Shown: positions 1 to 8,733 of the stretch, piece by piece
Layout of the letters: the number at the start of each line of letters is the position of its first letter
Position numbering within the stretch: position 1 is the first letter of the stretch
NCBI GenBank assembly: GCA_021776615.1
Contig: JAJFFO010000007.1
Span: forward strand, 124,001-188,000
From: Robiginitomaculum sp.
GTDB taxonomy: Bacteria > Pseudomonadota > Alphaproteobacteria > Caulobacterales > Maricaulaceae
Reading direction: 5' to 3'
Length of the DNA: 64,000 nucleotides
Translations under genes and position numbers: made by a program
Notes under the pieces: generated by a model
Database searches by the model: none
Told to the model about the DNA's origin: nothing
What the model saw: only the letters and a program-made list of their open reading frames with translations

Positions 1-168
1 CACGATATGCAGGGCTGCCTCTGCTTGTCCATGCCCCAAGAGTCCCGTACGGGACATCAAATAGCCGAAGGCCAGAAAAACCATCGGTGCGGTGACAATC
101 GTTGCGGAAAGCCGTTTGGTGATCATGCTGAAACTTGCAACGAACATGGCTACAATGAGTAATGCCAT
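1..168 (-). CDS. Cation/proton antiporter, N-terminal fragment
   Basis: The minus strand reads an open frame of 56 codons from an ATG at 168 to the window edge, so only the N-terminus is present. GAGGA lies about 9 nt upstream of the ATG. The peptide is hydrophobic: one membrane segment (MALLIVAMFVASF), then a run containing TIVTAPMVFLAFGYL that resembles the start of CPA1/NhaP-type Na+/H+ antiporters. By family it would exchange protons for monovalent cations across the inner membrane. The assignment rests on 56 residues only. Confidence 0.55.
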   Translation of the reverse strand, partial: MALLIVAMFVASFSMITKRLSATIVTAPMVFLAFGYLMSRTGLLGHGQAEAALHIV

Positions 169-249
169 CAATCAGTATCCTCTATGTAACCATCAGGCTT
201 TGAAGCCGCCGGACTTTTGAAAGGGACAGGCTTTGGGTGAGAAAAAATT

Positions 250-2238
250 TCACACCAATTCCGCGTCTGTGAGTATTTCGACCAAAGCCGGGCCTTTATG
301 GTCCAAGGCTTCCTTGATCGCCGCTTCCAATTGGTCTCGGTTTTTCACACGAACCCCGTGACCGCCACAGGAGCGGGCAAAACCGGCAAAATTCGGATTA
401 TGCAATTCGGTTTGCCAAACCGGCCATTCGCCGGCCCGCTGCTCTTTGCTGATTTTTCCCAATTCACCATTATTGAGCAGAATATGGGTGATATCCATGC
501 CGTATTTTACCGCCGTGGAAAACTCCATGGCGTATTGACCAAAGCCGCCATCCCCGGACACTGAGATGACTTTATGACCAGCATATTCCGCGAAATCCTG
601 GGTTGCCGCCCATGCGCCCATTGCCGCCGGCAGCCCGAAGCCAATGGAACCTAAATAACCGGACATTAAAACCCGCTGATTGTCCTGCGGCTCAAAATAT
701 CGACCAAAGGAATAGGTATTATTCCCCACGTCGACGGCAAAGATGGCTTTTGATGAAACCAGGCGCGTCAGAATATCAAAAATCAGCGCGGAGCTAATAC
801 CCTTGCCATTATCTTCAGCAATGCGCTTGGCCTTTTCGCGACGCCAAATCGCCCAGCGATCGGCAATTTCCTGACGCTGATTATTAGCCGATTTACCGGC
901 ACTCTTCGCCATCGCCCGCGCCGCAATGGCCCCATCGCCCCAAATCGGGGCCGCCACCGCGTGGGTTTTGCCCAGCATCATCCGGTCCGTGTCGACTTGT
1001 ATGATAGGTTTTGACGGCTCAATACCCGTATGATCCGAGAATGAGGCCCCAAACACCAGTATTGCGTCACATTCATTCATAAACCATGAGGCAATCGGCG
1101 TGCCAGACCGGCCAAGAACCCCGGCGGCCAGCGGATGCGTATCGGCAATCTGGCCCTTGGCTTTGAAAGTGGTGGCAATCGGCGCGTTCAGCTTTTCGGC
1201 AAGCGCAATAATATCACCCATGCCATCAAGCGCACCATAACCGACAATAATAAAGGGCCGCTTGGCACCGTTCAAAATATCTATGCCCGCTTGCAAATCC
1301 GCAGGGTCCGGCGCAATGGCAAGGCCTGCCATTCGTCCCTCGGGTCCCTGCGCTTTGGCGTCTTGCGCTGCGGGACGGGTTTGTACATTGTCAGGGAACA
1401 CCAAATGCGACACATCGCGGTGCACTAATGCATTTTTCATCGCCAATGCGGCTAATTCCGCATGATTGGACTCGGACAATACCGGTTGCGAGAATTTAGC
1501 TACCGGGGCGAAAGCCGCACTGAGATCTATATCTTGAAATTTCCCGGGGCCAAAAACCTGCACCTGCACTTGGCCGGTTAACGCCAATACCGGCGCCCGG
1601 TCGACTTTGGCATCCCAAAGCCCGGTCATTAAATTGGTCGCTCCGGGCCCGGCAATAGTAAGACAGGCTGCAGGCTTGCCGGTCAGTTTACCATAGGCTG
1701 AACAGGCAAAGGCGGCAGCGCCTTCATGGCGAATACCATAATAGTTGAGGTTTCCTTCAGCTTCTTGAACGCGCAAAGCGTCAGACAGGCCAAGGTTGGA
1801 ATGGCCAACCATACCGAAAACTGATTTCAACCCCCAATTGACCAGGGTTTCCGCTATCACATCGGTCACGGTGCGCGCACGCGGTGCCTCCGCCGGCACA
1901 CAAACAAAAACGTCATCGCCGCGAATTTCCACCGGAAAGGTATCCTGCCCCGAATCTTCATGGCCGCCCGGTGGCTTGCCAGTTAGCGGGTGAAAGTCCC
2001 ATCCGTGCCACGGGCAACGCAACCAACATTCGCCGTCCACGCCTTTCTCAATCGACCCTTCCCCAAGCGGCCCCCTTTGGTGCGGGCAATGATTGTCCAT
2101 CGCCGCCCATTGCCCATCGAAATGCACCAGCGCCAAAGAGCGGGTGCCAGCGGAAATGGACTTGACCCGCCCCTCCGGAAGCTCGCTTACCTGCGCGACC
2201 TTTAGCCACTTCGTTTCCAAATTTTTTTGATTAGTCAT
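250..2238 (-). CDS. Rieske ferredoxin / ThDP acetolactate synthase-like fusion
   Basis: A 662-residue protein joining two modules. Residues 10-110 form a Rieske [2Fe-2S] domain with both ligand pairs (C51-P-H53 and C75-P-W-H78). Residues 115-660 form a full thiamine-diphosphate enzyme of the acetolactate synthase/pyruvate oxidase family: the activating glutamate in RHEGAA (about 172), a central FAD/DHAP-like domain, and the ThDP-binding GDGG...NN motif near the C-terminus. I chose the ATG at 2238 because GGAG lies 8 nt upstream; an in-frame ATG at 2286 has no comparable site. Family members decarboxylate 2-keto acids. The fused Rieske domain suggests electrons are passed to or from the active site, which is inference. 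The substrate is unknown. It is not an obvious ilvB, since no ilvH small-subunit gene follows. Confidence 0.8.
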   Translation of the reverse strand: MTNQKNLETKWLKVAQVSELPEGRVKSISAGTRSLALVHFDGQWAAMDNHCPHQRGPLGEGSIEKGVDGECWLRCPWHGWDFHPLTGKPPGGHEDSGQDTFPVEIRGDDVFVCVPAEAPRARTVTDVIAETLVNWGLKSVFGMVGHSNLGLSDALRVQEAEGNLNYYGIRHEGAAAFACSAYGKLTGKPAACLTIAGPGATNLMTGLWDAKVDRAPVLALTGQVQVQVFGPGKFQDIDLSAAFAPVAKFSQPVLSESNHAELAALAMKNALVHRDVSHLVFPDNVQTRPAAQDAKAQGPEGRMAGLAIAPDPADLQAGIDILNGAKRPFIIVGYGALDGMGDIIALAEKLNAPIATTFKAKGQIADTHPLAAGVLGRSGTPIASWFMNECDAILVFGASFSDHTGIEPSKPIIQVDTDRMMLGKTHAVAAPIWGDGAIAARAMAKSAGKSANNQRQEIADRWAIWRREKAKRIAEDNGKGISSALIFDILTRLVSSKAIFAVDVGNNTYSFGRYFEPQDNQRVLMSGYLGSIGFGLPAAMGAWAATQDFAEYAGHKVISVSGDGGFGQYAMEFSTAVKYGMDITHILLNNGELGKISKEQRAGEWPVWQTELHNPNFAGFARSCGGHGVRVKNRDQLEAAIKEALDHKGPALVEILTDAELV

Positions 2239-2346
2239 ACCTGCTCCGTCAATAACTTGTTTGGCAAAGGGCCGCTTTACGCGCAAAACCTCGGGTTTTT
2301 GATGTTGCCAACACCATAAAGTTACAAAAAAATGGCAATATGCGAA

Positions 2347-2619
2347 CTAGCGGGCGGCAAGGATGGCTTGCACCAAATCATCCGGCATCGGGCCAACATC
2401 CTCATCACCCTCCCCCATGATCGATTTGGCGATCGCCCGAGAGGCCTCATAAGCACGAAGATACGCATGGCATTCAACACACGTGGCAATGTGTATTTTG
2501 AATTTTAATTTTTGCGCCACCGACAACTCACCGTCCAGATAACGGTCGATAAAGTCTTCCGCGTCCCGACAACTCATACCGCCGGGGAAATGCGCGGCGA
2601 TAACCTTCATTCGCGTCAT
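2347..2619 (-). CDS. Zinc-finger (ZAS-type) anti-sigma factor
   Basis: A 90-residue protein overlapping the upstream sigma-factor gene by 4 nt. It has the zf-HC2/ZAS signature: C17 in MSCRDAEDF, then HIATCVEC giving the H-x3-C-x2-C zinc-binding arrangement. There is no transmembrane segment, so it would act as a soluble anti-sigma factor rather than a membrane one. By family and position it should bind and hold the ECF sigma factor encoded just upstream, releasing it on a redox or other stimulus sensed at the zinc site. Confidence 0.8.
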   Translation of the reverse strand: MTRMKVIAAHFPGGMSCRDAEDFIDRYLDGELSVAQKLKFKIHIATCVECHAYLRAYEASRAIAKSIMGEGDEDVGPMPDDLVQAILAAR

Positions 2620-3284
2620 GAGGGCTCCCCCTTCGCTGTCGCGCCATTGGATCCGTAAACCGGTTCCAGGAGCTTTTTAAGCGCTGCCCTTGCACGATGC
2701 AGTCTTACTTTGACCGCACCTTCGGTTATCTCAAGGGTTTCGGCAGTTTCTCGCGTACTGAACTCCTCAATATCGCGCAATAATAACACGTCACGTGCGG
2801 CATCAGGCAGGCTGATAATGGCGGCGCGCACCTGATCGCGCACATGCTTGCTGTCAATCAGCGTCTCAACATCTTTGGGGATTTGCCACGAGGCCTCGAC
2901 CCGGCAATTTTGACTATCAAATTCCGGCATTAGCGGATCTAACGCCACCTCGTTTTGCCGATTGCGCGTTCGGAGTTTCATCAAGCATTGATTGAGTAGA
3001 ATGCGGTAGAGCCAGGTGCCAAGGCTGGACCTTCCTTCAAACCCGTGAAGCCCGGCAAATGCCTTGGAAAACGTCTCCTGAACGCAATCGCGCGCATCTT
3101 CCTCTTGCCCCAAAACTCGCCGCGCGGCGCTCAGTAACCTTGGACCATGGGCGGCGACAAATTCCTCGCACGCCCTTGGTTCTTTGGCTAATAGGGGGGC
3201 AAGACTGGAATCAATAATATCCGGCGTCGGATTGCCAGGCTGGCCTTTTAGTATCGCCGTTCCCTTGGGTAATTTTGATTTCAT
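2616..3284 (-). CDS. ECF-type RNA polymerase sigma factor
   Basis: A 222-residue sigma-70 family protein with only regions 2 and 4. Region 2 is about residues 45-110 (ARDCVQETFSKAF...SLGTWLYRILLNQCL) and region 4 about 155-210 (LPDAARDVLLLRDIEEFSTRETAETL, then EGAVKVRLHRARAAL, the helix-turn-helix). The start has GAAGG 10-12 nt upstream. It is co-transcribed with, and overlaps, the zinc-finger anti-sigma gene, the usual ECF pair. The first 30 residues are a variable leader. The regulon cannot be told from this window. Confidence 0.88.
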   Translation of the reverse strand: MKSKLPKGTAILKGQPGNPTPDIIDSSLAPLLAKEPRACEEFVAAHGPRLLSAARRVLGQEEDARDCVQETFSKAFAGLHGFEGRSSLGTWLYRILLNQCLMKLRTRNRQNEVALDPLMPEFDSQNCRVEASWQIPKDVETLIDSKHVRDQVRAAIISLPDAARDVLLLRDIEEFSTRETAETLEITEGAVKVRLHRARAALKKLLEPVYGSNGATAKGEPS

Positions 3285-3311
3285 TTAACTGAATCGCCTT
3301 CGCCGCAGGCT

Positions 3312-3341
3312 ATCATAATAACAAATATTACAAGCGTCCAA
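3312..3341 (-). promoter_or_regulatory. Candidate sigma-70 promoter of the ECF sigma operon
   Basis: On the minus strand TTGGAC (3341-3336) and TATGAT (3317-3312) are separated by 18 bp and lie about 30 bp upstream of the sigma-factor ATG in an AT-rich stretch. This is a reasonable housekeeping promoter by eye. The 163 bp gap up to 3447 holds no gene. Confidence 0.35.
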
Positions 3342-3447
3342 TACGAAACAAAAAAAACCAATAGTGATAGGGTATTGCAATTTAACACGGCAGCGGTGGC
3401 TGAGCGCCCTTTAGAATATGGCGAGCCGCCCTACTAACCCCCAGCCT

Positions 3448-4053
3448 TTACCCAGCATTACTAATTTCACCGGCAATATCCTGGCTCATCTGGCCCAGCA
3501 ACCCGCTCATCACGGCTACCAAGGCCGTCTTGTCTTCTGAAGCCATTATCGGACTTTCGTACTGGGTCTTTCTAAGAGCGATCTGTTTTCCGGTTTTGTC
3601 ATGGACGGACCATTGTGCGCTTAGCAATACGCGGTCGCCGTCATGAGCGCCAAACTCGAGCACTCTGACCCTGACCGCATAATCCGCTGAAATCGCAAGG
3701 TTAGCGTAATAGTCCAAAACTTTCTCCGAGCCAAAAATCGCGGAGAGGTTTTCGGTAAGGACAATCGAAATCCCGGCGTCCAGCGGCTCGGCCCAACGAT
3801 CAAACTCCGCAACGGCAATCTGGAACGGCGCGTGGTGACTGATAATTTCCCGGCGACTAAGGTGTTCGGGAAGCGTAACCGGGCCAATTATGATCACGTC
3901 ATCAGGCGAAGCAGTCGCCACCTCAGCATTGTGGCCTTGTGTCGTCTGAAGCAGGAAAAAATTGGGGTCTGGCGTACTCGAGCACGCGGCAAAACCGCCC
4001 ATGGCGATGCACATAAAAACCGCGGCATATTTTGGTAATGCTAATTTGGTCAT
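3448..4053 (-). CDS. ABC-transport auxiliary lipoprotein (PqiC/DUF330-like)
   Basis: A 201-residue protein with a lipoprotein signal peptide (hydrophobic run, then lipobox GFAAC, Cys about 24). The family pattern follows: PNFFLLQ near the N-terminus, VTLPEHLSRREII around residue 60, and the DRWAEPLDAGI region typical of PqiC/YmbA-like proteins. These outer-membrane lipoproteins accompany MCE-type lipid transporters. It is the last gene of the permease-ATPase-MCE-lipoprotein operon and overlaps the MCE gene by 4 nt, which supports the role. Confidence 0.8.
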   Translation of the reverse strand: MTKLALPKYAAVFMCIAMGGFAACSSTPDPNFFLLQTTQGHNAEVATASPDDVIIIGPVTLPEHLSRREIISHHAPFQIAVAEFDRWAEPLDAGISIVLTENLSAIFGSEKVLDYYANLAISADYAVRVRVLEFGAHDGDRVLLSAQWSVHDKTGKQIALRKTQYESPIMASEDKTALVAVMSGLLGQMSQDIAGEISNAG

Positions 4054-5033
4054 TGGCGAGCCTTCCCTTTCAATAGCGCCTCAGGGTGTTCTTCAATATA
4101 ATTGGTCAGCTCACGAATGGATTTTGCTGAAGCGGCAATCTCCTTCAACGCCATGGTCATCTCGTAATTCAGTGGATCATTGGGCGAGAGGCGCTGACGC
4201 GTTACGGTGAGCGTTTCTTGCAGCGACGCCATGGTTTGCTTGACCGCGTCCAGCGTTTGTTCCACCGAACCAAGTGTCTCGCCAGAAATTTGCCCCGACA
4301 GTCCATCAACCGCCGATTGGCTTGTGTGTAATAACGCGCGAAGGTCCGCCAGCGTGTTCGGCAAGTCGTCCGAAGCCAGCGTGTCAAAATTTGAAACGGT
4401 AGACGTCGCCGCGGCAAACAATGACGGCAGTGCGTTGAGCGCGGATTGCAGGTTTTCGCCCTGCAACAAGACCTCTAGCGAGGTCAGGGTGCTGGACAAT
4501 TGCGCCACGATCTCTTCAATTGGTAATTCCTGCCATTTGGAAAGGGCGCGGGCCAAGCCAGTGTCAAATGTTGGCATTTCAGGAAAACGATCACTACCAT
4601 CTCCAAGCCGGCGCACCGGCTTGTCCGGGCGAAAATCCAGAGAGACAAAAAGCTGCCCGGTGAGAAAGCTCTGCGTTTGCAGGCTGGCCCGCATCCCACT
4701 CTCAACGAGCGGGCCGAACAGCGTGTATTCGCCTTCATTTACAACCGCATTTTCGAGCACTTCTGGGTGGAACTCCAAGGTCAGGCGCGGCAGCACGGTC
4801 GAGGTTATCGGGTTATAGACGCCATCAATTCCGATCACTTCGCCGATGGGAATGCCCCGAAACCTTACCGGTGCGCCAAGGCTAACGCCGACAACCGATT
4901 GTTCAAAATACGCGACGAAAAACCGCTTTTTGATAAAATAGTTTTGGCTGGTGAACAGCAGAACGGCGAGAATTGTCAACGCAATTCCGCCGAGCACAAA
5001 CGCCCCAATGATCTTTGTGGTGCTTTGCTTCAT
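4050..5033 (-). CDS. MCE/MlaD family lipid-transport protein
   Basis: A 327-residue periplasmic protein anchored by one N-terminal membrane segment (residues 9-28). An MCE domain follows at about 38-125 (FEQSVVGVSLGAPVRFRGIPIGEV). The C-terminal half is helical and rich in Leu/Ser/Thr, as expected for MCE proteins that form hexameric rings and tunnels for phospholipids. It overlaps the ATPase gene upstream and the lipoprotein gene downstream by 4 nt each. The long helical tail resembles PqiB/YebT-type or Ttg2C proteins more than short MlaD. Confidence 0.85.
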   Translation of the reverse strand: MKQSTTKIIGAFVLGGIALTILAVLLFTSQNYFIKKRFFVAYFEQSVVGVSLGAPVRFRGIPIGEVIGIDGVYNPITSTVLPRLTLEFHPEVLENAVVNEGEYTLFGPLVESGMRASLQTQSFLTGQLFVSLDFRPDKPVRRLGDGSDRFPEMPTFDTGLARALSKWQELPIEEIVAQLSSTLTSLEVLLQGENLQSALNALPSLFAAATSTVSNFDTLASDDLPNTLADLRALLHTSQSAVDGLSGQISGETLGSVEQTLDAVKQTMASLQETLTVTRQRLSPNDPLNYEMTMALKEIAASAKSIRELTNYIEEHPEALLKGKARQ

Positions 5034-5812
5034 ACCGCTTCTCCCTCGTTTAAGTTTTTACCGTCACCACGCCGTAGAAATTCGCCGACCTTGGCCGTCG
5101 GCGGGTGGTCCCGCAGGTAAGCGGGTGGCCCAAGCGCCGTTTGTGTTTTGGCATCGGCATCTACAAATATGGAAGAATCGGCGATCGCATAAATACTCGC
5201 CAATTCGTGGGTAACCACAACAATGGTGGTGCCCAAACTGTCGCGCAATTCAAGAATAAGATCATCAAGGCGTTTGGCGCTAATTGGGTCCAGCCCCGCA
5301 GAAGGCTCGTCAAAAAACAGGATGTCCGGGTCCAGCGCCAAAGCCCGCGCCAGACCTGCACGTTTTTTCATGCCGCCACTTATTTCCGAGGGATAATAAG
5401 CGTCAAACCCGGCCAGCCCGACCAGTGCTAATTTGAATTGCACCAAGGCGGCAATACGTTCTTCGCCATAATTTGTGTGCTCGCGAATTGGCATGGCGAC
5501 ATTTTCGAACAACGTCATGGAGCTCCAAAGCGCGCCGCTTTGATAAAGTACGCCAAACCGTTTTGACAACGCCTTCCTTTGCGCCTCGGGCGCGTCCCAA
5601 AAGCTCATATCCGCGTAATTAATTTTCCCGAAGAGCGGTTTTTGCAACCCGATGAGATGGCGAAGCAGCGTGCTTTTGCCGCTGCCGCTATCGCCCATGA
5701 TGACAAAAATTTCACCGGTTTTGATATCGAAATTCAAATCCCGCTGGATGATGAAGTCGCCAAAACCCATTTTCAGGTCGCGTACGCTAATAGCGATATG
5801 AGGATCGGACAT
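5030..5812 (-). CDS. ABC transporter ATPase (MlaF-like)
   Basis: A 260-residue ATPase with Walker A GDSGSGKST (about 41-49), the MlaF-type signature SGGMKKRAGLARAL, Walker B DPDILFFDEPSAGLDP and the switch histidine in VVVVTHELAS. It would energise lipid movement by the neighbouring permease. The gene lies 4 bp downstream of the permease gene and overlaps the MCE gene. Confidence 0.9.
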   Translation of the reverse strand: MSDPHIAISVRDLKMGFGDFIIQRDLNFDIKTGEIFVIMGDSGSGKSTLLRHLIGLQKPLFGKINYADMSFWDAPEAQRKALSKRFGVLYQSGALWSSMTLFENVAMPIREHTNYGEERIAALVQFKLALVGLAGFDAYYPSEISGGMKKRAGLARALALDPDILFFDEPSAGLDPISAKRLDDLILELRDSLGTTIVVVTHELASIYAIADSSIFVDADAKTQTALGPPAYLRDHPPTAKVGEFLRRGDGKNLNEGEAV

Positions 5813-5816
5813 AATC

Positions 5817-7022
5817 TTAAATCCCCAATACAGCGGCGAGCACAGAAAACATCGCCGTCATGCCGATAATCGCGATAATGCCCGACACCACCGCTTTGGT
5901 TGCAGCATCGCCGACCGCCGAAGCGCTTCGCCCGCTATTCATGCCGTGCATACAACCGGTCACGGCCACCAAAATTCCAAACACGCTGCCCTTGAAAACG
6001 CCCAGGGCAACATCAACGATATCAATCGAGGCGCGGGTTTGCTCGATATATTCAATGGTGCTGATATCCAGCACGGTAATGCCGATTAAATAACCACCAA
6101 AAATGCCAAGGGCGTCCGCATAGAGAACCAAAAACGGCATCATAACCGCGAGCGCCAACATGCGCGGCAAGACCAGAAAATCAATGGGCGAAAACCCAAA
6201 TGTTTTCAGCGCATCAACTTCCTCATTGACCTGCATTGTGCCCAGCTGCGCGGCGTAGGCCGCACCGGTACGGCCAGCCATCACAATCGCCGTCATCATC
6301 GGTGCGATCTCGCGGGTTTGCCCCAAGGCGACCAGATTGGCGACATAAATCTCAGCGCCAAATTGTTTCAACTGCACCGCGCCCATAAATGCCAAAATCA
6401 CGCCGAGCAAAATGTTGACAATGCTTACAATTGGTAGTGCTTGCGGGCCGGCGGCAAAGATGAAATCCCGAACGTCCGATTTTTGGTATCGGGCTTTACC
6501 GGTAAACATCCGTCCGAACGATTGGAGCGACACGCCCAAAAACTGCGACGAGGCTTTGAAACGCGAGAACACGCCAATGGTTTGTTGGCCCACGGTTTCC
6601 AAAATGCCGGGCGCAGGCTTGGCATCGCCCCGGTCTCCGCGTGCTGGTGCGGCACGTGACAGGGCGATCAACTGGCGAAGTCCGCGCGGCAGACCGGCAT
6701 CATCAATTTCGATATTTTGCGTTTTCTGCTGTTGAATAGCGATGATCAAGACAATCAATTTACTGTCCCAATCGGTCAAATTTGACGTATCAAACCGGAT
6801 TTTGGATATGCCACCGGCCTGTAGTGCCGTTTCCAAATCAGACAGCAGGTCAGCACCAAAATTACGTCGCTTATTGTCGCCTGACGCCGAGACCAATGCG
6901 CTGTCGCCGCGCTCAGCCCAATCGCCGGAAACAACAAGCTCCAGCTCACCTTCGCCCCGATCGCTTTCGCCATACGTCTTGAGTAGGTATTCCATTTGCC
7001 CCTTGCCCCGGCGCGCACTCAT
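5817..7022 (-). CDS. MlaE-type lipid ABC permease with N-terminal STAS-like domain
   Basis: A 401-residue protein. Residues 15-105 resemble a STAS/MlaB-like domain (GDWAERGD, then IRFDTSNLTDWDSKLIVLI), fused to a MlaE permease (about 150-400) with the family motif region TREIAPMMTAIVMAGRTGAAYAAQLGTM and EEVDALKTFGFSP. In E. coli MlaB and MlaE are separate proteins; here they are one chain, a known variant. First gene of the four-gene transport operon. An in-frame ATG at 6995 is an alternative start, but the first ATG keeps the whole STAS-like domain. Confidence 0.88.
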   Translation of the reverse strand: MSARRGKGQMEYLLKTYGESDRGEGELELVVSGDWAERGDSALVSASGDNKRRNFGADLLSDLETALQAGGISKIRFDTSNLTDWDSKLIVLIIAIQQQKTQNIEIDDAGLPRGLRQLIALSRAAPARGDRGDAKPAPGILETVGQQTIGVFSRFKASSQFLGVSLQSFGRMFTGKARYQKSDVRDFIFAAGPQALPIVSIVNILLGVILAFMGAVQLKQFGAEIYVANLVALGQTREIAPMMTAIVMAGRTGAAYAAQLGTMQVNEEVDALKTFGFSPIDFLVLPRMLALAVMMPFLVLYADALGIFGGYLIGITVLDISTIEYIEQTRASIDIVDVALGVFKGSVFGILVAVTGCMHGMNSGRSASAVGDAATKAVVSGIIAIIGMTAMFSVLAAVLGI

Positions 7023-7098
7023 TTAGACACAGTATTCTTGGATGCTGACAATACGAATTGGTTACGGCGCTTTTGCGATTAAATTCGGAACGGGCCGG

Positions 7099-7551
7099 CT
7101 ATTCTGGCGTCTGACAGGCGGACAGGCCGACGACCGGCACAACCCACTCCCAACCATCTTGCGCCAGACCAGTGAGCTTTCCCTGGCGAAAGCGGGTGCC
7201 ACCGTTAATCCTTTGCGGGTTTGACAAGTCCAACGCCAACACCCGGCCTGTTCCGTCTTCTAATTCCTGGCTTGGGTATTGCCCATCGGCAATTGCGCCG
7301 GTTTGCGTATTTATATGAAACGCGGTTTCCTGATGCTCTAGCAACACCTCGGCCGTACCGCTGCTGGCTTGGCTAAACAGAATGAACCGGCGCGATGGAG
7401 CAGCCTCCCACACGAATAAACCGCAATCCCCTAAAGCCAACACGCGGGGCGAGAGCGCATCTGTCACTTGGCGCAACGGCTCAGCCGCCGGCACGCTTAC
7501 GCAGCCGCCGACCATGGCCAAACCTGCAAATACAAATATCCATTTCATCAT
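7099..7551 (-). CDS. Small lipoprotein closing the type II secretion operon
   Basis: A 150-residue protein with a lipoprotein signal (MKWIFVFAGLAMVGGC, lipobox VGGC). The mature part begins with a poorly conserved linker, then CGLFVWEAAPSRRFILFSQ. I do not recognise a family. It overlaps gspN by 4 nt and is last in the gsp run, so a role linked to secretion (pilotin-like or accessory) is possible but only inferred from position. Confidence 0.7.
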   Translation of the reverse strand: MMKWIFVFAGLAMVGGCVSVPAAEPLRQVTDALSPRVLALGDCGLFVWEAAPSRRFILFSQASSGTAEVLLEHQETAFHINTQTGAIADGQYPSQELEDGTGRVLALDLSNPQRINGGTRFRQGKLTGLAQDGWEWVVPVVGLSACQTPE

Positions 7552-8273
7552 TCTTTATACGCCCACCGTCCCTCTTCAATAAGGGTAAACCCACGACCGG
7601 TTTTCTCAAACCCTAATACCGGCAACAATGCGTCGGCATTCGGGTGCTGTGTTTGTAAAATCAAATCCGATCGATACCGCCCATTGATACCCAACCGGAA
7701 CGAGACGGTGACATTTTGCCCCGCCTCAGCACCGCGCATTTGAACCACTAAATCGCCCGCCTCGCAACGAATATCACCGCTTAAAACTGGGCCTTGCCAG
7801 CGCCATTCCGCCTGATTGCGTTGCAAAACATCACTCCATACCTGCCCATCGGCAGTGCGGCAATCGGGGCCAAAGTGCAGTTCATCAACGTCAAACCTTA
7901 TCTCTCCCCTAAGCCCTTGCAGACGCGGGTCCAAAAGTTTGGTGGAGGAAAGGAAACTCTGAATATGGACATCAGAAAAATACTTCAACCCAACTCGGCC
8001 TTGCAAAGAAAACCCCGGTGCCAATGCGGCTATATGCAGCGGCGCTTTGCTTTGCAAAATCGCCAATGGCTGCATTTTCATTTGTATTTTGTCTATTGGC
8101 CCGAAGGGAGAGTTTGCGCCCATTATCTGGCCATTCCACACCGTGCCACTGGCCACCTGCCATTCAAACTTCGCCGCTTTTGGCACCAAAACCGGCGCAA
8201 CCCACGCCAAAGGAAGCCCGGCCAGCAAAGCCAACACACCGCCTAAAATCCCGGCAATGACCAGCAGGCGCAT
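7548..8273 (-). CDS. gspN: Type II secretion protein GspN
   Basis: About 241 residues. One N-terminal membrane segment (MRLLVIAGILGGVLALLAGL) is followed by the T2SSN pattern: WVAPVLVPKAAKFEWQVAS, GTVWNG, then a long beta-rich periplasmic domain. I chose the ATG at 8273, 1 nt after the gspM stop. An upstream in-frame ATG at 8330 would add 19 residues inside gspM. GspN is an accessory inner-membrane protein of some type II systems; its exact role is unsettled. Confidence 0.78.
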   Translation of the reverse strand: MRLLVIAGILGGVLALLAGLPLAWVAPVLVPKAAKFEWQVASGTVWNGQIMGANSPFGPIDKIQMKMQPLAILQSKAPLHIAALAPGFSLQGRVGLKYFSDVHIQSFLSSTKLLDPRLQGLRGEIRFDVDELHFGPDCRTADGQVWSDVLQRNQAEWRWQGPVLSGDIRCEAGDLVVQMRGAEAGQNVTVSFRLGINGRYRSDLILQTQHPNADALLPVLGFEKTGRGFTLIEEGRWAYKE

Positions 8274-8274
8274 A

Positions 8275-8733
8275 TTAAACCCCAAGCCGGATGGTAATTT
8301 GCGCGCTGACTTTCTCATTATCCGCCGCACTTATACTTGCCCGCTCGATAATTGCTCCATTGGTCAAAATCAAATTGCTCAAAAACTGGTACAACACCGC
8401 ACTGCCCACCGAGTCCACCCACAGGGTCAGGTGCGCATCACCATCTGGCTGCACCCGCGACAAGGCAATGGCGTGGGAACGTGCGGCTTCGACCAAACCG
8501 GCGCGTGTAAGGGGTGGGGTATTTATGGCGCTTATATTTGATGCAATTTGCGGCAAGCCTTGGCCGACAATATCCAGATCGCGCACCGAGGCCGCATGCT
8601 GGGCATTTGCCAGCGTGCGATAATGGCGTACCGGCATAAATACGAATTGCCACAGCACGAATAAGCCGAGCAAACCCGCAGCAATGAGCATAAGGGCTTG
8701 CTCTCTAGGGGTGCGGTCAGACCATTTCATCAT
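8275..8733 (-). CDS. gspM: Type II secretion protein GspM
   Basis: 152 residues with the GspM layout: a short cytoplasmic N-terminus (WSDRTPREQALMLIAAG), one membrane segment (residues 14-33), then a ferredoxin-like periplasmic domain including LSRVQPDGDAHLTLWVDSV. GspM partners GspL in the inner-membrane platform. It overlaps gspL by 4 nt. Confidence 0.85.
   Translation of the reverse strand: MMKWSDRTPREQALMLIAAGLLGLFVLWQFVFMPVRHYRTLANAQHAASVRDLDIVGQGLPQIASNISAINTPPLTRAGLVEAARSHAIALSRVQPDGDAHLTLWVDSVGSAVLYQFLSNLILTNGAIIERASISAADNEKVSAQITIRLGV

Noticed and set aside
250-2238. Housekeeping acetolactate synthase large subunit (ilvB)
   Set aside because: It carries an N-terminal Rieske domain and no ilvH or ilvC gene follows.
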